In this document: positions 1 to 8,899 of the stretch, in pieces
Layout of the letters: every line of letters begins with the position of its first letter
Numbering within the stretch: position 1 is the first letter of the stretch
Assembly: GCA_031732855.1 (NCBI GenBank)
Contig: JAVMKJ010000105.1
Location: 33,324 to 97,323, forward strand
DNA: 64,000 bases
Source of the DNA: JAVMKJ01 sp031732855
GTDB lineage: Bacteria; Pseudomonadota; Gammaproteobacteria; Competibacterales; Competibacteraceae
Reading direction: 5' to 3'
Position numbers and translations under genes: made by a program
Notes under the pieces: generated by a model
The model's input: the letters and a program-made list of their open reading frames with translations, nothing else
What the model was told of the DNA's origin: nothing
Databases searched by the model: none

Positions 1-1080
1 GGATTTTTCAGTCCCAACCGCTTGCATTACGCGATTCGCAGCGTCGCGAAAAATACCCTGCTCGTGCTGCGGCCCAACGAAATCGTGCGGCCCAATCATT
101 TCTTTGCCGACAAAGTCGCCGATGGCGGCCAGCGGGTCATTTTGCCGACCGGCAGCGCCATCGGCGATCTCCGGGGTTGGCTCGATAACCGTGACCGGGG
201 GCTACACCTGCGAGGTGGCCGGTTGTTGCAATTCGAGCATCACGAGGGTGATTACACCTATATCGCCGCCGATTTGACCGCCGCCTACAACAACCCCATT
301 CATGACGAAGGAGGTTGGGGTGGCAAGGTCGAGAGAGTCGAGCGGCAAATGATGTACCTGTCCGGCGAGGACCGCTTGCTGGTTCGCGACCGCGTGCGGA
401 CGGTCGAGGCCGACTTTGTCAAGAAGTGGCTGCTGCATACGGTCGAGCAGCCCCAAGTGGCGGACGCGCGGGTGCTCAGGGGCGGGCGTGACAACGGAAT
501 TTTGGAAAGCCGCGACGATTGGGTGCAAGTGCGCAACGGGCGCGGTTGGCTGACCGTGCAACGCATCCTGCCGGAAGATGCGGTTATCCGGCTGGTCGGC
601 GGCAAGGATTATCAATTTTACGTTGAAGCCGACGGTGACGATGCGCGGCTGGATGGCGTCAACTTTATCGAGGGCTCCAGTCTGAAACCCTGGTTCGACG
701 TCGGTTGGTGGCGGTTGGAAATCCAGCCGGGCGCGCCCCGCCGGGAGGACGCCTTCCTGATGGTGTTGACGCCGGCCCTGGACGCACCTCGTCTGGCCAG
801 GGCCGTGCCGCTGTCGCTGGATCGGGCCGGCCATGGGGTTGTTACCGATGAATCCGCCACTGTATTCGTGGACGAACCCGGCCGTGGCGAAATACGCCTG
901 ACAATGCCCAAGATGGCCGGCGTGGTGCGGGTGGTTGGGGTACCGCCGCTCGCCCGGGTATCCGTGCGAGCGGAAGCTGGAACGGCACCGCCGCTGGAAC
1001 GAACCGCGAACGCGGGTGGGGTGGCGGTATTCACCGGAACGGAACGCTGGCGGGGGCGGTTGGTTCTGAACTGGCGGTAG
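1..1080 (+). CDS. Heparinase II/III-like protein, C-terminal part (5' truncated by window edge)
   Basis: The reading frame is open from the first base, so the true start lies outside the window; about 359 residues are visible. The visible part looks like the beta-sandwich C-terminal domain of heparinase II/III family polysaccharide lyases. It includes a stretch of the type GDYTYIAADLTAAY (near residue 85) and a strand-rich region with KKWLLHTVEQP that is typical of the family. The catalytic (alpha/alpha) domain would be upstream and cannot be seen, so substrate and activity are unknown. Its last 50 bases overlap, in antisense, the 3' end of the yheT-like gene. The family call comes from pattern recognition only; another beta-rich secreted or exopolysaccharide-related protein is possible. 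Confidence 0.55.
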   Translation, partial: GFFSPNRLHYAIRSVAKNTLLVLRPNEIVRPNHFFADKVADGGQRVILPTGSAIGDLRGWLDNRDRGLHLRGGRLLQFEHHEGDYTYIAADLTAAYNNPIHDEGGWGGKVERVERQMMYLSGEDRLLVRDRVRTVEADFVKKWLLHTVEQPQVADARVLRGGRDNGILESRDDWVQVRNGRGWLTVQRILPEDAVIRLVGGKDYQFYVEADGDDARLDGVNFIEGSSLKPWFDVGWWRLEIQPGAPRREDAFLMVLTPALDAPRLARAVPLSLDRAGHGVVTDESATVFVDEPGRGEIRLTMPKMAGVVRVVGVPPLARVSVRAEAGTAPPLERTANAGGVAVFTGTERWRGRLVLNWR

Positions 1081-2050
1081 TCGACGCAGCGGTCCATCCC
1101 GCCTCTAAAAACGCCGGAATCCGTTGCTCCAGCCAGTATTCGGCCCGCCACGGCCAGCGACCGGCGACGAAACCGACATGGCCGCCGTGCGGGCTGAGTT
1201 CCAGGCGAATGTCGGCGGACAGCTCCGGGGGGGTCGGCAACGCCTCCGGCAGCATGAAAGGGTCGTCCAAGGCGTGCAGGATCAAGGTTGGAACGCGGAT
1301 GCGCCGCAGGTACGGGCGGCAACTGGCGCGAGCATAGTAATCGTGGACCCCAGCGTAACCGTGCAGGGGCGCGGTAATGCGATCGTCGAAGGCGTGGAAA
1401 TCCCGCAGGCTTGTCAAGCTGTCCAAGGATACCGGCCCATCCGTGCGGCTGCTGAATTTGGCGCGGTAACTGTGTTTCAGTTCGCTCAGCAGATGAAACT
1501 GATAAAGTCGCGAAAATCCCCGATTCAGCCGCCGGGCGACGGTATCCAGCACGAACGGTACCGATACCGCCACGGCGGCGCGCAGCGGCGCGGCGCGGCC
1601 GGCTTCGCCCAGCCATTTTAGCAGCACGTTGCCGCCCAGCGAGTAACCGATGACCGTCAAGGGCGTGGCCGGTTCCCGCCGGTGCAGCCAGTCCACGACA
1701 TGGGCGAGATCGGCGGTATCCCCCGCGCAATAACCCCGGGCCAGCCGATTAACCTGTCCGCCGCGGCCGCGAAAATGCATGACCGCGCCCCGCCAGCCAC
1801 GGCGCGCGACCACCGCCAGCAGGCCGAGGGCGTAGTGAGAATCGCTGGAACCTTCCAGACCGTGCAGGATGAGCGCGATGGGACCCCGTTCGCCGGGCGT
1901 CCAGTCCAGGTCCAGAAAGTCGCCGTCGGGCAGATCCAGACGCTCGCGGCGCAGGGACAATCGCGGTCGACGCCGGCACAACGCCGGCCACAGCGTCTGG
2001 GCGTGAGGGCCAGGGAGCCACCAGGCCGGGCGGAAATCAGCCGGCTGCAT
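1031..2050 (-). CDS. YheT-type alpha/beta-fold hydrolase
   Basis: A 339-residue alpha/beta hydrolase of the YheT/ABHD1-3 (COG0429) family. The N-terminus (PAWWLPGPHAQTLWPAL) is the family signature. The oxyanion region ILHGLEGSSDSHYA and the nucleophile elbow GYSLGGN (serine in G-Y-S-L-G-G) are intact, and the C-terminal catalytic His lies in a SPHGGHVGF motif. Substrates are unknown, probably a lipid or short ester. The ATG at 2050 gives the standard family N-terminus. The last ~17 residues (rich in Ala, Ser and Thr) are encoded antisense to the end of the heparinase-like gene. They look like a read-through tail rather than conserved protein. Confidence 0.85.
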   Translation of the reverse strand: MQPADFRPAWWLPGPHAQTLWPALCRRRPRLSLRRERLDLPDGDFLDLDWTPGERGPIALILHGLEGSSDSHYALGLLAVVARRGWRGAVMHFRGRGGQVNRLARGYCAGDTADLAHVVDWLHRREPATPLTVIGYSLGGNVLLKWLGEAGRAAPLRAAVAVSVPFVLDTVARRLNRGFSRLYQFHLLSELKHSYRAKFSSRTDGPVSLDSLTSLRDFHAFDDRITAPLHGYAGVHDYYARASCRPYLRRIRVPTLILHALDDPFMLPEALPTPPELSADIRLELSPHGGHVGFVAGRWPWRAEYWLEQRIPAFLEAGWTAASTTASSEPTAPASVPFR

Positions 2051-2208
2051 GGAATGGTGGCCGGTTCATGGATTCATGGGGTTGCCGGAAGGTGGATCGG
2101 GCGTTGCTCCGCCGGGAAGGCGAGTGATGACAACGGCCATGATCCGGCCGGCGCGCTGCGTTCGTCGCGTGCGGGAAAACCCTAAGGACGCGATCGGCGC
2201 CAAGCCGG

Positions 2209-2661
2209 TCAGATGCGCATCGACAGCGATTGAAAGACATCCTCGCTCATGTTTTGCAGCATGGTCAGGGCGTCCCAGTCGTCCCAGGATTCCTGGATGC
2301 GTCCGTTCTCGATGCGGTGGAAGCTCATGCCGGTCACGGATAACCGCTGGCCGCTGGGCGCGATGCCCATGAACTCGCCCTGATGGGTGCCCCGGGCGAT
2401 CCATCGCGTGGCAACTTTGTTGCCCTCGGCGATTTGATCCTGAATTTCAAAGCGGATATCGGGGGAGGAGAAGTGATACAGCATGATCACCTGCTTGAAC
2501 GCCTCGATGCCGCGCACCGGTTCCGGCAGGGTGGCGATGTGACCGACGTAATCGTGCGCGATGATCGCATCCGTTGCGTCCAGATTGCACTGACTCCAAA
2601 TGACTTCGAAGTTGCGCTGGACCAGAGCTTTGTTGGCTTCCAAGGTGCTGCTGTCTGACAT
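2209..2661 (-). CDS. SnoaL-like / ester cyclase family protein
   Basis: A 150-residue single-domain protein with the cone-shaped NTF2-like fold pattern of the SnoaL (ester cyclase) group. It has an N-terminal helix (NKALVQRNFEVIW), a YVGHIA strand, a segment VATRWIARGTHQGEFMGIAPSG, and a C-terminal IENGRIQESWDDWD strand that is the hallmark of this family. Function is not fixed by sequence, since members include polyketide cyclases and many proteins of unknown role. The start is well supported by a strong ribosome-binding site (AAGGAGGAG) seven bases upstream. It is transcribed alone, divergently from the acetyl-CoA hydrolase gene. Confidence 0.8.
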   Translation of the reverse strand: MSDSSTLEANKALVQRNFEVIWSQCNLDATDAIIAHDYVGHIATLPEPVRGIEAFKQVIMLYHFSSPDIRFEIQDQIAEGNKVATRWIARGTHQGEFMGIAPSGQRLSVTGMSFHRIENGRIQESWDDWDALTMLQNMSEDVFQSLSMRI

Positions 2662-2769
2662 CGAGACTCCTCCTTTCGGTATGCGGTTCCGCGTCGCGCG
2701 CGGTGCTCGAAATGCTCGTTAGTGTAATCCGTTCCGGAATAACCCGCCACGGGCCGGGCGGGCGATACC

Positions 2770-2778
2770 TGCTATAAT
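2770..2778 (+). promoter_or_regulatory. Candidate extended -10 promoter for the acetyl-CoA hydrolase gene
   Basis: The sequence TGCTATAAT (TGN plus a perfect TATAAT) lies about 160 bases upstream of the start at 2938, in the divergent intergenic region. No good -35 box is visible, which is usual for extended -10 promoters. Predicted by eye only. Confidence 0.4.
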
Positions 2779-2937
2779 CGGCAACAGTTCGCGCACGGTC
2801 GTTCTGCCTGTCAAACAATCAAATACGGATCGAAGATAGGGATACGCTTCGCGGGATTTCCTCGATCTTCGGTGGCACCATCGGGCGGGGGCGTCACTCA
2901 CCTGCGCAATCACCAACCGGCCGGGAGAGATCGGATC

Positions 2938-5115
2938 ATGCAAACCAAAAGCCCATGTTACTGCGAGGATGTCGAAGGCTGCGTCGATGAGGTTATCACC
3001 CGGGTCGGCAGGCGGGTCGTGCTCGGAATCCCGCTGGGCATCGGCAAGCCCAACCCATTGGTGAACGCCTTCTACCAGCGGGCCAAGGCGGATCCGGAAC
3101 TGCATCTCAAGATCATCACCGCGATCACCGTCGAAACGCCCAAGGGATCCAGCGATCTGGAAAAACGGTTTCTGGAACCCTTCATCGAGCGGGTGTTCGG
3201 CAATTATCCCGATCTGGAGTACGCGGTCGATCTGCGGCTCGGCCGGGTGCCGGCCAACGTCGAGGTCGCGGAATTCTTCTTCAAGCCGGGCGGGTTCATG
3301 AACGTGCCGATGCAGCAGCAAAACTATATCAGCACCAACTATACCCATGCCGCCCGTGATTTGATGGAAAACGGCGTCAACGTGCTGGCGCAGCAGGTGG
3401 CCAAGCGAGAGGTGGATGGCGAGTTGCGGTTCAGCCTCGGCAGCAACCCGGAAGTGACCCTGGATTTGTTTCCGATGATCGAGGGCGCGCGCCGTCAGGG
3501 CCGGCCGATGGTCACCGTCGCCCAGGTCAATGGCGAGATGCCGTTCATGTATAACGACGCCATGGTCCGGCCGGCCGATTTTGATCTGGTGATCGATCGT
3601 CCACGCTATGACTTCCGGCAGTTCGGCGCGCCCAACATGCCGGTGGATAACGCGGATTACATGCTGGGCCTGCAAGCCAGCGCCCTGATACGCGACGGCG
3701 GCACCCTGCAGATCGGTATCGGCTGCCTGGGCGATGCCATCGTGCATTTCTGTCGGGTTCGGCAACAGCGGAACGAACTCTACAACCAGTTGTTGTCCGA
3801 GTCGCACATTCTGAATCACCATGGCGATCTGATCGGGCGCATCGGGGGGACCGGACCGTTCGAGCGAGGGTTGTACGGCGCCAGCGAGATGTTCGTCAAC
3901 GGTTTTCTGCATCTGTATCAGGATGGCATTCTCAGGCGCAGGGTTTACGACAGCGCCCCGTTGCAGCGTTTGCTCAATGAAGGGGTCATCACCGAGACGG
4001 TCGACGAGCGAACTCTGCGGGTTCTGCTGGAGCGGGGCGTCATTCCGGCCCGCCTGACCGAGGCCGATGTCGGCTTTCTGCGCCGGTTTGGGGTATTCAA
4101 CCACCGGGTCCGTTACCAGGATGGCGAGCTGACGATCGACGGAACCCAGCCGGTTCCCGCCGATCTCGATCGTCCGGAGAGTTACGCGGCGGTCGTCGCC
4201 GATGGGCTGGGTAGCCATCTCCAGGGTGGCATCCTGATGCACGGCGGCTTTTTCATGGGACCGCAGAGCTTCTATGAGGCTCTGCGTACGATGCCCCCCG
4301 AAGAAAACCAGCAGATCTGCATGACCACGGTACATCGGGTCAACCAGCTCTACGGCAACGAGGAGCTGGCGGTCCTGCAGCGGCGGGACGCCCGCTTCAT
4401 CAATACCACCATCATGGTGACCCTGTTGGGGGCGGCGATATCCGACGGGCTGGAGAACGGCCAAGTGATCAGCGGCGTGGGCGGTCAGTACAACTTCGTG
4501 GCCATGGCCCACGAACTGCCGGGCGCCCGTTCCATCCTGATGCTGCGCAGCACCCGCGAGAGCGGGCTGACCACGTCCTCGAACATGGTCTGGAACTATG
4601 GTCATGTGACCATACCGCGTCATTTGCGCGACATCGTGATCACGGAATACGGCATCGCCGACTTGCGCGGGCGCTCGGACAAGGAGGTGGTGATCGCCTT
4701 GCTCGATATCGCCGATTCGCGGTTTCAGCCCGAGTTGCTGGAGAAAGCCAAACGAGCAGGCAAGATTCCGCAGGATTACCAGATCCCACCCTACTATCTC
4801 CATAACACGCCCGGACGAATTCAGGCGCGGCTCGCGAAATACAGGAAGATGGGGTTGCTACCCGATTTCCCGCTGGGAACCGACTTTACCGAGGAGGAAA
4901 TCGTTCTGGGGCGAGTCCTCAAGAGCCTCAAGCTGCGGCTTTCGACCAGGGGGGATCTGATGAAGACCATCGTCAAGGCGATGACGGTTGGCGCGGCGCC
5001 AGAAAAGGCAAAGCGGTATTTGGCCCGTCTCCAACTCGATCGGCCGACCGGCCAGAAAGAGAAGTTGATTCAGAAACTCATCGTCTCCGAATTGGTGACC
5101 GGCGGTTACGTTTGA
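2938..5115 (+). CDS. Acetyl-CoA hydrolase/transferase family protein (large form)
   Basis: A cytoplasmic enzyme of 725 residues in the acetyl-CoA hydrolase / acyl-CoA:carboxylate CoA-transferase superfamily. It has the N-terminal Rossmann-type CoA-transferase half (around QIGIGCLGDAIVHF) and the C-terminal half with GVGGQYNF and ITEYGIADLRGRSDKEV, which is typical of the AcetylCoA_hyd_C domain. It is longer than the usual ~430-500 residue acetate CoA-transferases, with extra sequence at both ends, and matches the ~700-residue subgroup. The likely reaction is CoA transfer between, or hydrolysis of, short acyl-CoAs such as acetyl-CoA. The specific acceptor cannot be told. The ATG at 2938 follows GGGAGAGA. 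Convergent with glgB across a repeat that may terminate both. Confidence 0.85.
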   Translation: MQTKSPCYCEDVEGCVDEVITRVGRRVVLGIPLGIGKPNPLVNAFYQRAKADPELHLKIITAITVETPKGSSDLEKRFLEPFIERVFGNYPDLEYAVDLRLGRVPANVEVAEFFFKPGGFMNVPMQQQNYISTNYTHAARDLMENGVNVLAQQVAKREVDGELRFSLGSNPEVTLDLFPMIEGARRQGRPMVTVAQVNGEMPFMYNDAMVRPADFDLVIDRPRYDFRQFGAPNMPVDNADYMLGLQASALIRDGGTLQIGIGCLGDAIVHFCRVRQQRNELYNQLLSESHILNHHGDLIGRIGGTGPFERGLYGASEMFVNGFLHLYQDGILRRRVYDSAPLQRLLNEGVITETVDERTLRVLLERGVIPARLTEADVGFLRRFGVFNHRVRYQDGELTIDGTQPVPADLDRPESYAAVVADGLGSHLQGGILMHGGFFMGPQSFYEALRTMPPEENQQICMTTVHRVNQLYGNEELAVLQRRDARFINTTIMVTLLGAAISDGLENGQVISGVGGQYNFVAMAHELPGARSILMLRSTRESGLTTSSNMVWNYGHVTIPRHLRDIVITEYGIADLRGRSDKEVVIALLDIADSRFQPELLEKAKRAGKIPQDYQIPPYYLHNTPGRIQARLAKYRKMGLLPDFPLGTDFTEEEIVLGRVLKSLKLRLSTRGDLMKTIVKAMTVGAAPEKAKRYLARLQLDRPTGQKEKLIQKLIVSELVTGGYV

Positions 5116-5146
5116 GGGGCTGTATGGGCTCGTATTGTTCGAACCA

Positions 5147-5190
5147 CCCCGGCGCTCCGCGCCACCCCTCCTTAGCCAAGGAGGGGAAAT
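5147..5190. repeat. Palindromic intergenic repeat (family 2), possible bidirectional terminator
   Basis: Two adjacent hairpins lie between the convergent acetyl-CoA hydrolase and glgB genes. One is GGCGC-TCC-GCGCC (5151-5163). The other is CCCCTCCTT / AAGGAGGGG (5165-5173 with 5178-5186). Read on the minus strand, the order small-stem block then GTGGCGCG-GAGCGCCGG matches a related copy inside rsmE near 22226-22264. Probably a dispersed repeat; its position suggests it could end both transcripts, although no long T-run follows. Confidence 0.6.
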
Positions 5191-5316
5191 TCCACAACCG
5201 ATATGGAAGGGCTATATCGACGCATCTGAGGGCGGCAGCCGAAAACGGTCCGGGGCGCGACGGCGGAGGGGTCGCGCCCCGGTGAGTGGATCACAAAATC
5301 GAAATGAGTCGGTGGT

Positions 5317-7656
5317 TCATTCCGGCTGAGCCAACTCTTCCTCCACCAGGTCCGACTCGTCGGTCAGCGGCGGCAATACGACCATGCTCGCCGCCGAGTC
5401 TTCCTCCAGCGATTCCTCCGTCGGCGGTGATTCAACTTCGGTTTCCGCGACAACCGGTATCGGCTCTGGCAAGGGTTCCGGCCGAAGGACGAGGCCACCC
5501 AGCGGCGGCACGGTAATGATGATCGAGTAGGGGTGCTCCATCCAGGGGCGTTCCTCGGCGATCAGCTCGACTCCGCCATTGCCGACCCCGCTGCCACCGT
5601 AGAAGTGCGAGTCGGAATTGAGGATTTCCGTGTAACGGCCCGGTCGTGGCACTCCGATCCGGTAGCCGTGGCGGGGCACCGGCGTGAAGTTGACCAGAAC
5701 CACCAGAAAATCATTGTCCTTCTTGCGCAGGTAGCTCAGGATCGACTGCTCGGCGTCGTGGCAATCGATCCAGGAGAAGCCCTGCCACTCGAATTCGTAA
5801 TGGTGCAGTTCCGGGCTGCTGTGATAGAGCCGGTTCAAATCCTTGACCAGCAGCTGCATGCCCTGGTGAAAATCGTACTGGAGCACCCACCAGTCGAGGG
5901 GGTTGGCGCTGTTCCATTCGTGGCCCTGACCGAACTCGGTTCCCATGAACAGCAACTTCTTGCCGGGATGGGTGAACATGTAAGTGTACAGCAGCCGCAG
6001 GTTGGCGAAACGCTGCCACTCGTCGCCGGGCATCTTGTTGATCATCGAGCCCTTGCCGTGCACCACCTCGTCGTGCGAGAAGGGCAGCAGGAAGTTCTCG
6101 GTGAAGCAGTACAACATGCTGAAAGTCAGCAGGTCGTGGTGGTACTTGCGATGGACCGGGTTCTGCGCCATGTAGCGCAGGGTATCGTTCATCCACCCCA
6201 TGTTCCATTTCATGCTGAAGCCCAGTCCGCCCAAATAAGTGGGACGGGTCACCTGCGGCCAGGAGGTGGATTCCTCGGCGATCACCATCGCGCCGGGGTG
6301 TTCGCTGTGCACCACGGTGTTGAGTTCGCGCAGGAAGTCGATTGCTTCCAGGTTCTCCCGTCCGCCGTACTTGTTGGGAATCCACTCGCCTTCCTTGCGC
6401 GAATAGTCCAGATATAGCATCGAGGCGACCGCGTCCACCCGCAAGCCATCGAGATGAAATTCCTCGATCCAGTACAGGGCGCTGGACAGCAGGAAGTTCT
6501 TCACCTCGTAGCGGCCGAAATTGAAGATCAGCGTGGACCAGTCGAGATGCTCGCCCATGCGCGGATCGGCATGTTCGTACAGCGGCTCGCCGTCGAAGCG
6601 GGCCAGTCCATGGGCATCCTTGGGGAAGTGCGCCGGCACCCAGTCGAGAATCACGCCGACATCGTGCTGGTGGCAGTAGTCGATGAAATAGCGGAAATCG
6701 TCCGGCGTGCCGAAACGGCTGGTCGGAGCGTAGTAGCCGGTGGTCTGGTAGCCCCAGGAGGCGTCGTAGGGGTGTTCGGTCACCGGCAGCAGTTCGATAT
6801 GACTGAACCCCAGTTCGGTGACGTAATCCACCAAGTGGTGCGCCAGATCCCGGTAGTTCATGAACTCGCCTTCCGGGCCGCGTCGCCACGAGCCGAGATG
6901 GATTTCATAGATGGACATCGGTGCGTGCAGCCAGTCGGCGCTTTTGCGCTTGTTCAGCCAGTGCTCGTCGCGCCAGGCGTAAGTCTCCGGTTTGGGAACG
7001 ATGGTGGCGGTGCTGGGGCGCATTTCGAAATGCTGGCCGTAAGGGTCCGATTTCAGCAGGATTGCCCCGCTGTGGCGGTTGCGGATTTCGAATTTGTACA
7101 GATCGCCCGGGTACAGATTGGGGATAAACAGCTCCCAAACTCCGCTGCCGCCGCGCACCCGCATCGGGTGGACCCGGCCGTCCCAGCGGTTGAAGCTGCC
7201 GACCACGCTGACCCGCTCGGCGTTAGGCGCCCACACCGCGAACAGCACCCCGGCGACACTGTCGGCCTCGTGCGGGTGCGCGCCCAGAAAGCGATAGGCA
7301 TGCCAGTGTTTGCCCTCGCCGAACAGATACAAGTCGAAATCGGGCAGTTGTGGCGGGAAACAGTAGGGATCGTAGGAAATGTGTTCGTGATGGTCGGAAT
7401 CGCGCCAGATCAACCGGTAGCGTTCGGGTACTTGGTCCGGCTTGCCCTGCCACTCGAACAGATCGGTGTTGGGGATCCGCTGCAGCGGCAAGTTGCCCTC
7501 GGCGATATGGACCTCCTGCGCGTAGGGCAGATGAGCGCGGACCACGACCTTCTTGTCCTGGGGATGACGGCCCAGCACGGCGAAGGGGTCATGATGGCGG
7601 GCTTCGATGATTCGTTGCAATTCGGGTTGGAGTTTCGGGCTCGTCACGTTTTTCAT
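5317..7656 (-). CDS. glgB: 1,4-alpha-glucan branching enzyme GlgB
   Basis: A glycogen branching enzyme (GH13, cytoplasmic) of 779 residues. It has the N-terminal CBM48 region (DPFAVLGRH near residue 23; VWAPNAERVSVVGSFNRWDG near 141-160) and the catalytic barrel. The catalytic nucleophile Asp408 (GLRVDAV), acid/base Glu461 (IAEES) and Asp529 (FSHDEVVHGKGSM) are all present, so the enzyme should be active. Canonical GlgB ends near residue 725. Here about 50 extra residues follow, very rich in Glu, Pro, Ser and Thr (727-779). Start chosen at the ATG at 7656 because homology begins there; the upstream in-frame sequence is not conserved. No other glg gene is in the window. Confidence 0.95.
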   Translation of the reverse strand: MKNVTSPKLQPELQRIIEARHHDPFAVLGRHPQDKKVVVRAHLPYAQEVHIAEGNLPLQRIPNTDLFEWQGKPDQVPERYRLIWRDSDHHEHISYDPYCFPPQLPDFDLYLFGEGKHWHAYRFLGAHPHEADSVAGVLFAVWAPNAERVSVVGSFNRWDGRVHPMRVRGGSGVWELFIPNLYPGDLYKFEIRNRHSGAILLKSDPYGQHFEMRPSTATIVPKPETYAWRDEHWLNKRKSADWLHAPMSIYEIHLGSWRRGPEGEFMNYRDLAHHLVDYVTELGFSHIELLPVTEHPYDASWGYQTTGYYAPTSRFGTPDDFRYFIDYCHQHDVGVILDWVPAHFPKDAHGLARFDGEPLYEHADPRMGEHLDWSTLIFNFGRYEVKNFLLSSALYWIEEFHLDGLRVDAVASMLYLDYSRKEGEWIPNKYGGRENLEAIDFLRELNTVVHSEHPGAMVIAEESTSWPQVTRPTYLGGLGFSMKWNMGWMNDTLRYMAQNPVHRKYHHDLLTFSMLYCFTENFLLPFSHDEVVHGKGSMINKMPGDEWQRFANLRLLYTYMFTHPGKKLLFMGTEFGQGHEWNSANPLDWWVLQYDFHQGMQLLVKDLNRLYHSSPELHHYEFEWQGFSWIDCHDAEQSILSYLRKKDNDFLVVLVNFTPVPRHGYRIGVPRPGRYTEILNSDSHFYGGSGVGNGGVELIAEERPWMEHPYSIIITVPPLGGLVLRPEPLPEPIPVVAETEVESPPTEESLEEDSAASMVVLPPLTDESDLVEEELAQPE

Positions 7657-7817
7657 CCTGTTGTGTGGACGGTTGAGGCCATGTCCGACGGTGCTTGACG
7701 CTTCAGACCACAAATGGCCTGCCGATAGTGTCAACGGCGTCGCGGCGTTGCCTGGCATTCGGAGTAGTGGCGGGCGTCTGGGGTCGGGGTCAAGCGCCGT
7801 GCGCATCGTTCCATTCT

Positions 7818-7823
7818 ATTATA
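7818..7823 (-). promoter_or_regulatory. Candidate -10 box upstream of glgB
   Basis: A perfect TATAAT on the minus strand, about 160 bases upstream of the glgB start, inside a locally AT-rich patch of a GC-rich region. The -35 region is weak (ATCATC-like). By-eye prediction. Confidence 0.3.
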
Positions 7824-8238
7824 ACGCGAATCGCCTAAAGGATGATTTTCCGTAAGGATATCGTTAGGCGGCCAAGGGCGGATACCGCATCCCCGGGCGG
7901 TTCCCGTGCGTGGGTTTGTTCCGCCTGCCCGATATCGAGCAGCCCGAACGGGTGACTGACGTTGGCGACCACGATGTCGCGGGGTATTGCCAAGCTTCTC
8001 CCGGGCCCCGCAAGCGGGAACGGTAGCCTCCCGGTACCGGCGTCGATGACGTCGCCGCGATCCATGCCTTGCTCCTGAACCCCCCTGCGGGATGCCGGCG
8101 GAAAGGGCTTGAATGTTTGAGTGTGACCGCAGGTCAAGTGGTTTAGAATTGAATTATTGAAAATTCGCGGCCCTGTTGGTTGATGCCGGATCTCGGAACA
8201 GGATTGGAGCCGCCGTGGCATCCTCACGCTTCCAAGTC

Positions 8239-8247
8239 TGGTAAAAT
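8239..8247 (+). promoter_or_regulatory. Candidate extended -10 for the haem lipoprotein gene
   Basis: TGGTAAAAT lies 60 bases upstream of the ATG at 8308; the -35 region is not recognisable. The AT-rich run at 8145-8165 is a second possible promoter region. Confidence 0.3.
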
Positions 8248-8307
8248 TGTCGCCGCATCATCCGAACGCATTAAAATTCGTCTAAAACTTCATCCAAAGG
8301 ACGATCC

Positions 8308-8703
8308 ATGAATTCGCGTAAACTGCTTGCATCCGTGTTGGTTTTGGGCGTGGCTATGCTGGCCGGCTGTTCCAGGGAACAACCGGTCAAGCCGGTGAGC
8401 TTCCAGAAGGACGTATATCCGATTCTGAAGGCGAGCTGCGCGGAGTGTCACACCGTACCCAATGGCGAGGGCTACCAGAAAAGCGGTCTGGCGGTGGGCT
8501 CGTACGAAGAGTTGATGAAGGGTACCAAGATGGGACCCGTCATCATCCCTGGCCAGAGCCTCAACAGCAGTCTGAACCGTCTGATCGAAGGCCGTCCCGG
8601 CGTGAATCCCTCCATCCAGATGCCGCACGGCAAGGTGAAGCTGGCGGAAGATAAGCTGGTGATCATCCGCCGGTGGGTCGATCAGGGCGCCAAGAACAAC
8701 TAA
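8308..8703 (+). CDS. Lipoprotein with a single c-type haem site (PSCyt1-like)
   Basis: A 131-residue exported protein. A short signal peptide ends in the lipobox L-A-G-C (Cys21), predicting a lipid anchor. One haem-binding motif, CAECH, sits about residue 47, in the context FQKDVYPILKASCAECH. This is characteristic of the planctomycete cytochrome c-like domain that also occurs widely in proteobacteria. Met residues in the IQMPHGK segment could supply the second haem ligand. Role is likely electron transfer or haem sensing at the membrane; the partner is unknown. The ATG is preceded by AAAGGACG. A GC-rich hairpin follows the gene. Confidence 0.8.
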   Translation: MNSRKLLASVLVLGVAMLAGCSREQPVKPVSFQKDVYPILKASCAECHTVPNGEGYQKSGLAVGSYEELMKGTKMGPVIIPGQSLNSSLNRLIEGRPGVNPSIQMPHGKVKLAEDKLVIIRRWVDQGAKNN

Positions 8704-8738
8704 GCCGCGCCGCGCCCTTTCCCGCCCTCGTGCCCCGA

Positions 8739-8766
8739 CCCTCCCCCCTTCTGTATCGGGGGAGGG
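8739..8766 (+). terminator. GC-rich hairpin after the haem lipoprotein gene
   Basis: A perfect 9-bp stem CCCTCCCCC (8739-8747) / GGGGGAGGG (8758-8766) lies 36 bases after the stop codon. There is no T-tract, so it may be a weak terminator, an mRNA-stabilising hairpin or a diverged copy of the GC-rich repeats seen elsewhere in the window. Confidence 0.4.
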
Positions 8767-8899
8767 CGTAATCCCGGCAAATCGCGCTATCCGCAACTTC
8801 TGGAATTCAATCCGTCCGCTTTCAACCCCCCGTCGTTCGCCTGGCTGGTTTTTCAGCGTCAGGCGTGATGCTGTTTTGGATCGTTTCTGGGGATGCATC

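Larger units (their letters stand above)
7657..8307. other. 650-bp region without a recognisable gene
   Basis: This lies between the divergently read glgB and haem lipoprotein genes and probably carries both promoters. A TATAAT box for the minus strand is at 7818-7823 and an extended -10 for the plus strand is at 8239-8247. The stretch 7900-8100 has coding-like GC content, and a minus-strand open frame runs 8227-7835. It lacks a plausible ribosome-binding site and resembles no family I know, so it is not called. It could hold a decayed gene or a small RNA. Confidence 0.5.

Noticed and set aside
2719..4803. Long open frame antisense to the acetyl-CoA hydrolase gene
   Set aside because: High GC and codon bias keep the opposite strand open; no ribosome-binding site, no known fold, and the sense strand encodes a clear enzyme.
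7835..8227. 130-residue open frame between glgB and the haem lipoprotein gene
   Set aside because: No ribosome-binding site, no hydrophobic core pattern and no resemblance to a family; kept only as a possible decayed gene in the region note.
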